The position numbers and the translations under genes are program-made. Below are positions 1 through 10,602 of a stretch of 64,000 nt of DNA, in pieces (position 1 is the stretch's first letter; each line of letters begins with the position of its first letter). Source of the stretch: Fusarium oxysporum f. sp. lycopersici 4287 (taxonomy: Eukaryota; Ascomycota; Sordariomycetes; Hypocreales; Nectriaceae); the NCBI RefSeq assembly GCF_000149955.1, contig NC_030987.1, positions 1,148,003 through 1,212,002 of the forward strand. Reading direction: 5' to 3'. Below the pieces are notes generated by a model that saw only the letters and a list, made by a program, of their open reading frames with translations, was not told the DNA's origin and did not search any database.

Positions 1-1257
1 CCCCAGAGCTTCTTCTTTGCCCTACGTTGCCATTTGTTGACAGTAGGCTTCTCGGAAGTTTCGGCGGCGGCGGTGTTGATGTCGTGATGGCTGGCCTCGG
101 AGGCATGGCTTCTGACTGAAGGCCGGGTCCTCGGCAAAGCTAGGTCATCATCCGTTGATGAGAATTCAGGATCGCGAGTTGCCATACCGATTCCACCAGC
201 TCCTGGAATTTCCCTGGTGGGGGATGCGGGTTCGGACACGGGCGATACTGGCGATACTGGTGTTTGTGTTGCAGGTTTAGGCACATACGCATTGTCCGGA
301 TATCTGGTGTAGGGCGGCAGTTCCTCCATATGGCCCAATGGGCCGACCAAATCACCTGCCTCTTCTCCATCCGGTCCTAGTTGTCGCTGATAAGTTCCTC
401 CCAAGCCGTTGAATCCCACTGGAATCGAGGGTGCGCTGCTCTCGCCGGAGGTGGTGTTTTGTGTGTAAAGAGCGTATGGATGAGTTGGAGCTTGAGTGCC
501 TTCCGTAAGAACGATCTTCTGGTATGACTGCGTTGGCGGTGGTAGATGTAGTAGCCACACTCATTGTTCGCTGAGGATACATCTGATATGGATGAGAGGG
601 ACCAGATGGGCCTGTATATGGGCTTTCGGCGCGAATGACCGGAGAATCTGACGATAGACTGTGGTTNNNNNNNNNNNNNNNNNNNNNNNNNNNNNNNNNN
701 NNNNNNNNNNNNNNNNNNNNNNNNNNNNNNNNNNNNNNNNNNNNNNNNNNNNNNNNNNNNNNNNNNNNNNNNNNNNNNNNNNNNNNNNNNNNNNNNNNNC
801 CCAATGACCCGGATATCTGACATTTGCCTTGGTTTCTTCCTTAGGGAGTTCGGTCCAGCGGTTGATGGCCGTTCGTTTCGAAGGAGCAAGAGAATCATGA
901 TTTCGGTGAGGGCTGGGAGATGCCTAGAAGGTCGATTTGCGGATGGCAGGTGCGATTTCATCTGATCCCAGAGACAAGTGGTGCCTGTGATGACTTTGTA
1001 GATGCCCGATTTGTTGGGAAAAAGGATTCAGTCGATGATAATGACGATTCGGGTTGGGTATTGGAGTTTGAAGTCGGGTTTATGGAAGAAGAAGAAGAGG
1101 TGGCATTATCGGACGGTCGGAAGCCATCCGCCACCATCATAGCACTGAGATCGTAGTCATCGTTGGCACCACTACCAGTGGACAGCCTCAAGGAACGCGA
1201 GCGTCGGGTCGATGAGCGACGCGAGTTGCTGGAGTCCTTCCCGTTGTTGGGATCCAT
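1..1257 (-). CDS. Partial conserved fungal disordered protein, frame-broken around an assembly gap
   Basis: Start codon at 1257; the gene runs off the left edge of the window, so its C-terminus is missing. The N-terminus is rich in Ser/Arg/Asn (MDPNNGKDSSNSRRSSTRRS). Further on come SDSPVIRAESPYTGPSGPSH, then PTHPYALYTQNT, IPVGFNGLGG and HMEELPPYTRYPD, ending at the edge with a basic stretch, RRAKKKLWG. In families with this layout such a stretch often precedes a membrane helix, but none is visible here. Function is not known to me. The reading frame is not continuous. It shifts near 985, meets an in-frame TAG at 924-926, crosses 133 N at 667-799 and shifts again near 504. None of the breaks has a good splice donor and acceptor, so base errors near the gap, or decay of the gene, explain them better than introns. 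Confidence 0.6.
667..799. other. Assembly gap (133 N)
   Basis: A run of 133 N inside the first gene. The flanking sequence contains several frame breaks, so base quality next to the gap is doubtful. Confidence 0.99.
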
Positions 1258-4200
1258 GGCGTGGTGGAAAGGGAGGCCAGGGCTTCAAGCCAAAGACGCC
1301 GGCAAGGGCGTGCCCTACAAGTCGTTGAATTTCGAGAGTTGAAGTCGACGTTGAGATCCAAGGGGGCGATGAACGGTGTCAGGATTCGAAGGGGAGCGGT
1401 CGTCAAGCCAATGGCGAAGGGAGTCGTTTTCGAGAGACAAAGTCAGATAAGGAGACAGTTTGTAGCGAGCGAATATTGAGTTCGAAACGGGAAATTCGAT
1501 GACTCGAGTCAGGTCGATAATCGGATGAGCGAGAGTGATTGAGAGATTGAATTCGATTCGATTGAATTGATGATGATGATGATTTGTTTAGTCGTGGTTG
1601 GGATGGGATGGATGGATCGATGGGGATTGACAGGATGGACAGAACTGCAAAAAGCCAAGAAAGAGAAAGCGGGTTTCGAAGAGGAGCGAGGGAGCGACTG
1701 AGAGTGGCTACACAACAGAAACAGGAGGAGGGAGACTGGGAGAACAGACCAACAGGAGACAAGCAGGCGCCATACCAAGAGAGGGTCCCGACTTTCCCAG
1801 CGGGCTTCAGTGGACCCAACGCCCCATCCTAAGCCAGTCAGAACTGGTCTGGAAAGGGGAAGACCTCGAGGGAGTCCGGGCTAGGCTCAAGATGGTCTAG
1901 AACTGCCTGAGCTAGCAATTCCAGCGTAGGCTTTTGTTTTCCTCGAACCTGAGTTGAGTTAACTACCAGAAGAGTTCAGGGCGCGTGAAAGCTTAATAAA
2001 GGCCTAACTCAAGACACAAAGAGAGGCGTGCACGAGGAAGAACACGGTTGTGCAACACTCAGCGCATTCTTAATCCCATCAAACAGTCATGACCTGCAAA
2101 AGATTAACTCTCTTATCTGCAATTGAACCTTCCGTGTTCCCCAATGTGTGTCCCCCCATTGTCAGAGGGTAAAAACCACAAATTCCCCCTGGGCTGGCAG
2201 TGCAAGTGCCTGGGGCCAGGTTTGGAACGGCGGAGCTGGGCTAGGGGCGAGTGAGCGCCCTGGATCATGCGATTGGTGGACCGAGGACCCCGTTTCGAGC
2301 AACAGCCAGTGAAGCAGCTTGGAGCGGTTTCAGCGAGCAGCATTGGGCTTGTCTTTGTGGATGGATCACTAATGGAGAGGTTTCATTCCTGCGTCATTGG
2401 TCATCGGAACTTGGCTACTCGCGAGACTCTATTTTTGAAGGTTTGTGTACGGATATGCATAGTTGGGTGTTGATATTGATGTTTACGTGGTGGATCCTCG
2501 TATTTACAGTCATCCATTCCCTCAACGCATCATGATGCAGAGTATCCCATAGTATGGATATAACTAGTCGTTACTATCATCTTCATCATTGGAAGTCTCG
2601 GCAATGATTGTCTTTCAGTCATGTCATGGATACTGTCACCGTCGGCTCTTCTCCCGCTTGGCAACCAAACCTGACTAGGGGTTGTGCAGCATCGGTAGCA
2701 CACTCCGAGGCATTGGCCTTCCATTATCGGTTCCAGTTGGTTTTCACGCGCCAAGATCCTTGTGTGAATGGTACTTTCTGTTTACAGTCGAGTTCAAACT
2801 GCCGTGATGAGTTCAGGGTCTACCATGAACAATTAAAGATAGGCAATCTGATCATCGTTGGAAGAAGATCATGTGAAGTTGTGAACCGATTCCCATTCTC
2901 TGTTTCACTGCATGGCTTATCAGCACTCAAGTTCAGGCGCTTCCTTACTTCCATCACATTCCTCGCATCGCACTGCACGAAATGGGTGATCCCGGCCGAA
3001 CCGGCAGCGATGCTCTCTCCTGATTCCCAGGTCTCAGTCCCTCAGGGAGCAAGAAAACTTCTGACGTCGAATCAGGGTGCCAAAATAAACTGGTCTAAAG
3101 TCCTAGTGTGATATACTAAGTTTACGTAAGTCTTTTTATCACCTAGATCAAAGGTCCCAAGTTTTCTTGCCTCTCCTTGTCAGTGTCTGTCATTCCCGGT
3201 CTCCGCTGATCTCACCAAGATGATCTAAATATTTGCTCACTCAAGCGAAAACCCCATCTTCATAATCGATCCACATAATATCCAAGTTTTTTCCAACTCG
3301 TCTTCTAGAACTGTCATTTGTTGATTTGCACAGAGCGAGGGCTTTGTCGATGTTAATTTCCCAGTTAGTTCTGAATAGCATCCAACGGTCGGCTAGTCGG
3401 CTCTCTCTTCCTGTATCCCTGATGGCTTGCACGTGGGCTATCCCTCATCTCACCTGTGTTGAACTGGGCTGTTTCTCAGGTTCATGTAGTCTATGCTTCG
3501 GAAACGTGCAACACGACTCGGAGCATGCTCAACGGCGCACTTGCTTCTAGAGTACCTTGTCCAACCAGAGTCTTCATCTCGAGTGTCTCAAGATGCAGAC
3601 AAAGTTGGACGATTTCGATGTATGCGTTGTCACTGAGAAGATGGTGTCAGATGGATCTCATTGATCTTTGCACAGGCAGGTGAGATCTCTCTCTTATATC
3701 TGCCACACCGGTTGAAAATGAAGCGTTGAAAATGCTCGCCTTGTTTTTTCTAGCCCACTCTCATGTCATTTCTGGGGTACAGTAGTTTCCAACTGCCAGC
3801 TGACGAATGAACCAACCATGATACTTAACCCAACTCTCGGGTTGCCTGGTGTCTTAACCACATGTTCAGCATGAATGTCATTAAACAACGAGTTGAGCAC
3901 TCGCATAGTCCACAGATCACACGGTTGACAAGATGAATCCTTCAAAGTGGTGATCTGTGTGAAATGGTGATTGTACCAGGTATACTAAATGTCAGACCTT
4001 GTATACTATGCCACCAGAGTATCAAATACACAATGTCTGTTATCAGACCATCGACTACATGTTACCCTACAATCAAATGTTCACACCTGCTAACCTATAA
4101 TGTCCTAGAATAGTTTATCAATGAAGCTCAGAAAGGCACTTATGGTATGCAACTCTCGACCCTTTATCCCTGGATCGTCAGCCTTATAATTCATGTTTCG

Positions 4201-5710
4201 TTTCGTTTCTGCACTTCCACATGCCTCTTGACTCCAAACAGCAACTCTACCCTCTCCAAAGGCGTTTATTTTTCAACCCCATCACATTCTTGCTCACCTC
4301 GCAACTGCATAAAACCTCTTCCAATCCCATCATGTCACAGCACAACCCCTCCCTCACGCATAACCAACCAGTCAACCCTGTTACGGCGGCAGCTTGCATG
4401 CTCCAGCAGCCAATCGTTGCGGCTCAACATCACCGCTTGAAAACGTCCCGCGTAGAGCAGACCACCGCACTGCAGCCTCGTTTAACTTGTTTCGGTCCAG
4501 ATAAGAGGCAGTGAGAAATGAGAAAAAGGCAGCCACAGCGAGATGCATGCCGCTGCATGACGTCTAGGCGTCAGTTATACGCTGTCCTCAAGCGTTCGCA
4601 TGGCTCCGCAGCCTGTTGTGTTTAGTTAAAGTGTCCTGATTTTTTATGATATTCGTTGGTGGATTATGCTGTCGAACGGGTCTTGTGTCAGCCAAGTTTC
4701 AAGGAACTTGGACTCTCGGCCAATTCAGTTCCATGGGCTGTGTCTGTTCGTGTTCCGTGGCCAATTGAGTTGATCAACCCGAGCTGTCAATCGCATAGTT
4801 CAACTTAATTTCTCATCGTCTACTCGATACTGATTAGTCCAACTTGACAACTACTGGCGAACCACTACAACGTGTACCGTTCGCTTCACATTAAACTACT
4901 CGCCCACGAGATTTGCATCTCTTACACCCTCATCTCTGTCCTAGATCATCTATCACCTTACCCCTCTCCAAAGCAGGGCGAACGTGGCGCACGATCGTCC
5001 AGCTTGCACAGCGTCCATGGCCCCTTGGCTGCTCGCCCGAGAGCCTCAAGGAACGTCTGTTCCCTCCCGCCGTCAGCCAAAATCCACTGGCGGCCCGTCA
5101 CTTGCAGCGTACCGGTACCGTACCGTACTGCACATCACCTGGAGAGTCGTATCGTGTAAGCCCGCTCGCACAGAAGACGCTGCACGACGGACGGTCTTCA
5201 CACCCACTCACTTGCTGACTCCAACTACCCCTGTTGTTCTTTGCTTCTGCCGCTACCACAGCCTGTCCTGTTGTGCAATGTGCAACAACCATATGAGACA
5301 ATAGCCTCTTTTCTCGTCGCCCGCAGAATATGAGATGCCTTGACGAGGCAGCCGATCCTGACGATTGCTTTTGTGCAATGATCAATTCCAAGTACGTAGA
5401 CGTTGTGTAGACCTCGCCTAGTCCGTGTGTTTAGTTCCCGTCTATATCATGCTCCCATGTCCGTCTCTCGTTTGCCTCGTACTTTCTTCTTTAGCTCTTC
5501 ATGTCGATCTCTTCTCTCTTGAACAAGGAACCCCTTCTTTCTATTGCCCATTCTGCCACGCTTGGCAAGCATCACCTTGCCTTCAGCACAACACCAGCCT
5601 CAGCTCACTGCTTTGGTTCGTGAACTGCACACCATTAACACATTCTAACTTCACAAACTCATTGCCACCCGCCTCATTCTCCAAGTAATTACCATCTCTA
5701 ATAATCCACC
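1258..5710. other. Long gene-free stretch
   Basis: About 4.45 kb without a gene I can support. The left end is the presumed leader of the minus-strand gene, with short GAT repeats near 1569-1583. The right end (about 5420-5700) is pyrimidine-rich and leads into the start codon at 5711. Open frames in between, including a 167-codon frame at 2608-3111, lack recognisable domains, good splice sites or protein-like composition. I see no repeat family or RNA gene. Confidence 0.6.
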
Positions 5711-6400
5711 ATGTCACGTTCATCCGTCTACTCAGATGACAGCCGCTCGTCGGCATGGACGACTACTTATACCCGGATACCCAAGAAACAGCCCAAGGCT
5801 CTCCGCTTTCTCTCATGGGTAGCTGGAGCACCACCTGGAGCTACAGCTGTCAAGAAGAGAACAAGAGACTACCGTGATGACCGTTCAGTCAGTTCCGGTG
5901 GCTCGACGTTCTCTAACTGGGATCAGTCCGACACACAACTCTCCTGGGTTGTTCATCCCAATAGCTACTACTACAGCGGTAGCAGCAGGGGTAGCACCAG
6001 CAGTGGACATAGTAAGCGAAGTGGACGGAGTCACAAGAGCGGAGGTGGCTCCCGTAAGCACTTTGACGGAGCCGTTCCCCGGCCGGTGGTTCAGCCGATG
6101 AACATGAACGGCGGCCCCCCACCACAACATCCACCTCCGCCTCCGATGGCCCCACCCATGGACGGAGGCTACGACGGAGGTCCAGGTTATGATGCCGGCT
6201 ACGGCGATGGTATCTATGATGAAGGCTATGATCCCAATTTCGGTGGTGGTCCTCCTCCTGCTCCGATGATGGGCGGGTACGGTGGCCCTCCTCCTCCTCA
6301 CATGCCTCCGCCACCTCCCATGCATCCCCAAATGCCTGGTGGAATGCCCGGCGGAGCTCCTTTTATCGACTTAACTGGGCCAGAATCACTCAGGAGGTAG
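5711..6400 (+). CDS. Pro/Gly/Tyr-rich low-complexity protein, function unknown
   Basis: Intronless frame of 229 codons, with the ATG in a good fungal context (CCACC ATG) after a CT-rich leader. The first 60 residues are Ser/Arg-rich with a short hydrophobic patch (RFLSWVAGAPPGATAV). The middle is Ser/Gly/Arg-rich. The last 90 residues are Pro/Gly/Tyr/Met repeats such as PPPQHPPPPPMAPPMDGG. No catalytic domain is visible. The composition suggests an intrinsically disordered protein that may bind WW or SH3 domains, but that is inference. The annotated end (ESLRR, TAG at 6398-6400) is suspect. The next frame over reads on in Gly/Ser style (NHSGGRGGPSSESDG) to a TGA at 6429-6431. A single extra base in the GGG at 6377-6379 would explain this, and an assembly gap begins 50 bp further on. 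Confidence 0.75.
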   Translation: MSRSSVYSDDSRSSAWTTTYTRIPKKQPKALRFLSWVAGAPPGATAVKKRTRDYRDDRSVSSGGSTFSNWDQSDTQLSWVVHPNSYYYSGSSRGSTSSGHSKRSGRSHKSGGGSRKHFDGAVPRPVVQPMNMNGGPPPQHPPPPPMAPPMDGGYDGGPGYDAGYGDGIYDEGYDPNFGGGPPPAPMMGGYGGPPPPHMPPPPPMHPQMPGGMPGGAPFIDLTGPESLRR

Positions 6401-6481
6401 AGGAGGTCCTTCCTCAGAATCAGACGGTTGAGTTCTGAGGAAGATTAATGTCTGGAGACTGGATTGACGGGCAAAACCTTA

Positions 6482-6581
6482 NNNNNNNNNNNNNNNNNNN
6501 NNNNNNNNNNNNNNNNNNNNNNNNNNNNNNNNNNNNNNNNNNNNNNNNNNNNNNNNNNNNNNNNNNNNNNNNNNNNNNNNN
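6482..6581. other. Assembly gap (100 N)
   Basis: A run of exactly 100 N, the usual placeholder for a gap of unknown size, just downstream of the Pro/Gly-rich gene. Confidence 0.99.
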
Positions 6582-7168
6582 ATTTGGAATATGTATAGCT
6601 AACAAACTTGGATGCCGACATGGGCGTTATTGGAACTCAGTCATGAGACAACTGAAGGGTTATGAATGAATTCACGATTGCTTGCACGTATCAATTTGAC
6701 GAATGTCGCTTGCCGTTCTTTGTTTCTTGTTGGTATGGCCATCAGCGTATTAGCAGCTTGCATTCAATCCGCATGCCTTTGATGCGATAATAGATACTAT
6801 GTATATATGATTTTATAATATGAGTAGCTGCTCTGCATCTTTTGTTTCGATGTTATGCTTTAGAAAGAATGTTATCACAGCCATTACTTCGAATCGCTCG
6901 AACTACGTCACAAAGAATTTATCCCATCCAATGTGGCACAATTATAGCAATTTGGTCATCGAGCTGTATAACAAGGAACGAAACCAGAATTGCTAATATC
7001 CACCTTGAAACGTGAGGGTCTAGACCTTTCGATGATTGCTACCAGGTAACTAAAGGACAAAATGACGTAGGGATAGAGTCTCGACCATTCACATGCCTCT
7101 AACGACTCAAGAAAGTGTCGTGTGCTCCCTTTCATACACAAGGTGCGATACGTAATATCTGCGGTAGC

Positions 7169-7189
7169 AAAAAAAAAAAAAAAAAAAAA
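7169..7189 (+). repeat. A21 mononucleotide run
   Basis: Twenty-one consecutive A residues in intergenic DNA. A run of this length is prone to slippage and to sequencing error. Nothing around it (no target-site duplication that I can see, no upstream ORF) marks it as the tail of a retroelement. Confidence 0.95.
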
Positions 7190-7721
7190 GCCTTGGTGTT
7201 TGCCCATTTCATTTTCTTAAGTCCCCCACCCGCCATCGGCTTTGAGCGATGCACCAAAGTCTGCAATGCATCAAATGTTCCTAACCCCCCATGTCGACAA
7301 GACCCTTTGACCTTACGCATCGACCAATCATAATCATCAACCGGCGTTCGCTTGCCGGGAAATGGTTGAAACACAGCCTCCCGGTGGAACAAATACGGTT
7401 TAGCGCCCGATTGGATCTCGACGCCGCCGTGACTCTTCCCGGGTGATGCTCCGCCGGGAGGCTTGGGCTAAGAGTGCGGTGTAAGTCAACAAGATAGACA
7501 GACAAAGGGGGAAAAAAGGTCTAGATTGAATATGACGACAGTGGTCTTGAGGCACGAAAGAAACACCCTAATTAGTTATCCCTGCTTTTACAAGTTGGAC
7601 GAGCTGTATAATGCGTTGGAAAATGCAGTCATCCTGTAAGTGTCGTACTGTATATGCAGCTTGAACCAATCCAATGTGTTGGCTCGTTTTGCTCACAGAA
7701 AAGAGGCAACCGAGCACAGGA

Positions 7722-7745
7722 GGGTCAGCGGGTCAGCGGGTCAGC
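7722..7745 (+). repeat. Three tandem copies of GGGTCAGC
   Basis: Perfect 8-bp repeat at 7722-7729, 7730-7737 and 7738-7745 in intergenic DNA. No function is evident. Confidence 0.9.
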
Positions 7746-8310
7746 CTCCAATTGCCTTACCAAAGATCTTTGAAGTGAACAAAGATAATTGGTGTTTGTG
7801 GTTAACGGTTGGATGGATCCATAAAGCTCTCATGAACTTTATGAGAACTATCTTTTGAAGCCTCTAATGACAGCATAGCATGTTTAGACAGTTTATGAGA
7901 ATTTCACAACATTGCCCACTGAAGAAGAAGAAGAATAAATAAATAATTCAAAGACTGGTTGGTAGTGTTTCCCCTGTGTCAAAGAGTCTTCAGAAACTGT
8001 ATCATTGATCCTAAAAGATTCATGGAGCAAAAAACGGATCTGCTGCCTAACGATGATGCTGTGATGCCTAGTTTTCACGCGACAATCATTGTCTTGTCTA
8101 ATAGGAGCCGCCAATCTCTACCCCACACGAAAAACCGCTTTTCCACTTGTGTCACGGCGTGGAGAATTGATCCCAGTTGGTTTACGCGGGCTGTGACTCA
8201 AGTGGCTCAATTCATGAGCTGTAAGGCTGATGGCGCGCCCTCAGAGGGTGTGGATGCCTCTTTCTCTAGTACACACCAGTATCACGTTTCGTGCATGCAA
8301 ACTTGACGCT

Positions 8311-8317
8311 TATAAAA
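8311..8317 (+). promoter_or_regulatory. Probable TATA box (TATAAAA) of the BCS1-like gene
   Basis: A consensus TATAAAA lies 264 bp before the start codon at 8581 and is followed by a CT-rich tract (about 8330-8420), the usual leader style in this window. It implies a 5' untranslated region of about 200 bp. Confidence 0.45.
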
Positions 8318-8580
8318 CCTTTCGTCGCCTCTCTCACTTCAACTTTCCCTCTCACATAACCCACCTCCATCATCTCTAGCTATATTCAGCATAGACCTCA
8401 ACTATCCTTCTCTGCAAGGAGAGACCTCCGTTCTCAGCAACAAGACTTGTTTGAGTTTAGGATAAGCCGAGGAAGCCCTTTGATTAGGTATTCCTGGCAT
8501 CCTTACTTTAGGTCCGGAGATTTCTTGCTCTCTGTGGGCTTGCCATACACTCTTTACAGCATTCTTCGACGTACGTTAGC

Positions 8581-10602
8581 ATGATAGGACCATTTGCGTT
8601 CCTGCAGACCATCTCCCACGCCCGAAGCATGGAGACCCTCAACACAACTGGCGAGGCCGCTGGTCTCCCAAATGCGCCCCCTTCACAGTTTGCCATCTTG
8701 GACTTTCTATTCCCTGGCTTTTCCACCTTTTCAAGTATCGTCCATGCTTATCTCGGTATCGACCTTAACCTCTACATCCCCCTTCTCCTGGTTATCTCCG
8801 GTATCATGTTTGCCTGGAACTATATCACTGAGTATTCGTGGAGCATCATCGGCCAGCATCTTATGTCTGCTGTACGTATCCGTACCGATGATGAGATCTA
8901 CAACATAGTGATGGCCTGGGTGGCAAACCAACGATTCGCCCAAGGTTCTCGACGTTTCATGGTCAACACAAACATCAACTCTAGGAGTTGGTTCTTGTTT
9001 CGATGGGATGACGACGACAATGAAGAGGAAGACTCTGGCTCAACCAAGAAGCCACTCCAGTATACCCCTTCGGTCGGTTCTCACTTTTTCTGGTACAAGG
9101 GCCATGTCCTTCTCTTCGAGCGCCATGAGAACCGGGAGCGCTCTGGGTTTCTCACCTCGAGCGAGCGAGAGGAGCTGTCCATCTCTTGCTTCGGCCGCAA
9201 CCCCCGTATCATCAAGGAGCTCCTTGTCGACGCTCGTGAACAGTATTTGAAGAAAGACGAGAAGAAGACCATCATTTACCGTGGTTCCCTTGGCCAAAAT
9301 GGTGGCGATCCTACATGGCAACGATGCATGAGTCGAGCCAGTCGCCCCATTTCCACGGTTATCCTCAACGAAAAGGTCAAGCAAGACGTGATTGCAGACG
9401 TGACTGACTACCTCGACCCCAACACCCGTCGCTGGTACTCCAACCGCGGTATCCCTTACCGCCGTGGTTACCTTCTTTACGGCCCACCTGGAACCGGAAA
9501 GAGTTCGCTTAGTCTGGCCCTGGCTGGGTTCTTTCGCATGCGAATCTATATGGTCAGTCTAAGCTCTACCATGGCCAGTGAGGAGAACCTGGCAACCCTC
9601 TTTGCCGAGCTCCCTCGCCGTTGTGTGGTACTTCTGGAGGATATTGACACTGCTGGTCTCACTCACACTCGTGAGGATACAAAGGGTGAAAACACAGAGG
9701 AGGCAGTTGTCCCCGTCACCACCGCACCCGCCAAGCCTGGTCTCCCCCCTACTACAGCACCTGCGCTCCCCGGTCGACTTTCACTATCTGGACTTCTCAA
9801 TATTCTCGATGGTGTTGCCTCTCAAGAAGGACGCGTCCTTATCATGACCACCAATCATCTTGAGAAGCTGGACAAGGCTCTTATCCGCCCTGGCCGTGTC
9901 GATATGATTGTCGAATTCGGTCGTGCCGACGCTGATATGAGTGCCTCTATCTTCCGTGCCATCTACGCCCCTTATGAGGGAGAGGGCGCGCCTGGAAAGG
10001 ATGTGGAAATCCTGGAGCCCGAGGAGGCTCAGAAGCAGGCTGCATTGGCTGAGAAGACCCGTCAGGAGACCATGGAGCGAGTTAATGTTCTTGCTGATAA
10101 GTTCGCTACCAAGATGCCCGAGCTCGAATTCAGCCCTGCCGAAATCCAAGGATTGCTTCTGAAGCACAAGCGCAACCCTGAGGCCGCCATTGACGCTGTT
10201 GATGAGTGGGTGGTTGAAACTCGCAAGGAGAAGAAGCAAAAGGAAATTGAGGATGCAGAGAAGCGACGCAAGGAGGAGCAGGAGGCCCGCAAGGCGGAAG
10301 CTAAGAAGAAGCGTAAGGAGGAACGAGCAAAGGCGAAGAAGGCCAAAGCCAAGGCCAAGCGAAAGAGCAACGGCGAGAGCTCTGGTTCTGACTCTTCTGA
10401 TTCTGATACCGAATCCGAGACTGAAAACCGCACCAACGAGAAGAAGGATGAAAAGAAGGACGACAAGAAGGACACGGAGAAATCTGAAGACAAGCCCAAG
10501 GAAGCTGAGGAAGAGAAGAAACTGGAGGTTCCAGATGAGGAAGCAAGCAAGTCCAAGGGAACTTCTGATTCCGGATACGATACCCCCAATACTGCTTCGT
10601 AA
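8581..10602 (+). CDS. BCS1-like AAA ATPase
   Basis: Intronless 673-residue protein. A membrane helix lies near residues 64-82, followed by a BCS1_N-type region up to about 280. The AAA core has Walker A YGPPGTGKSS (300-309), Walker B VVLLEDID (349-356), TTNH sensor 1 (423-426) and RPGRVD arginines (436-441). Bcs1 proper translocates the folded Rieske protein across the mitochondrial inner membrane for complex III assembly. Filamentous fungi carry several BCS1-like paralogues of unknown job, and this one looks like a paralogue. It has a Thr/Pro-rich insert of about 40 residues between Walker B and sensor 1. It also has a long C-terminal tail, first a Lys/Glu/Arg coiled-coil-like stretch and then Ser/Asp/Lys-rich. 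A second in-frame ATG at 8629 has an equally good context. The AAA assignment is firm; the substrate is unknown. Confidence 0.92.
   Translation: MIGPFAFLQTISHARSMETLNTTGEAAGLPNAPPSQFAILDFLFPGFSTFSSIVHAYLGIDLNLYIPLLLVISGIMFAWNYITEYSWSIIGQHLMSAVRIRTDDEIYNIVMAWVANQRFAQGSRRFMVNTNINSRSWFLFRWDDDDNEEEDSGSTKKPLQYTPSVGSHFFWYKGHVLLFERHENRERSGFLTSSEREELSISCFGRNPRIIKELLVDAREQYLKKDEKKTIIYRGSLGQNGGDPTWQRCMSRASRPISTVILNEKVKQDVIADVTDYLDPNTRRWYSNRGIPYRRGYLLYGPPGTGKSSLSLALAGFFRMRIYMVSLSSTMASEENLATLFAELPRRCVVLLEDIDTAGLTHTREDTKGENTEEAVVPVTTAPAKPGLPPTTAPALPGRLSLSGLLNILDGVASQEGRVLIMTTNHLEKLDKALIRPGRVDMIVEFGRADADMSASIFRAIYAPYEGEGAPGKDVEILEPEEAQKQAALAEKTRQETMERVNVLADKFATKMPELEFSPAEIQGLLLKHKRNPEAAIDAVDEWVVETRKEKKQKEIEDAEKRRKEEQEARKAEAKKKRKEERAKAKKAKAKAKRKSNGESSGSDSSDSDTESETENRTNEKKDEKKDDKKDTEKSEDKPKEAEEEKKLEVPDEEASKSKGTSDSGYDTPNTAS

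Larger units (their letters stand above)
6432..8580. other. Intergenic region with gap, poly-A run and octamer repeat
   Basis: No gene seen. It holds the 100-N gap, an A21 run (7169-7189), three copies of GGGTCAGC (7722-7745) and, at its right end, the promoter and CT-rich leader of the BCS1-like gene. Confidence 0.6.

Noticed and set aside
2608..3111. 167-codon open frame on the plus strand
   Set aside because: No domain, mixed composition, no CT-rich leader or good splice sites, and no support on either side; most likely a chance frame in a long intergenic region.
7169..7189. A21 run as the tail of a retroelement
   Set aside because: No upstream element, no internal promoter boxes and no target-site duplication seen; treated as a simple mononucleotide run.
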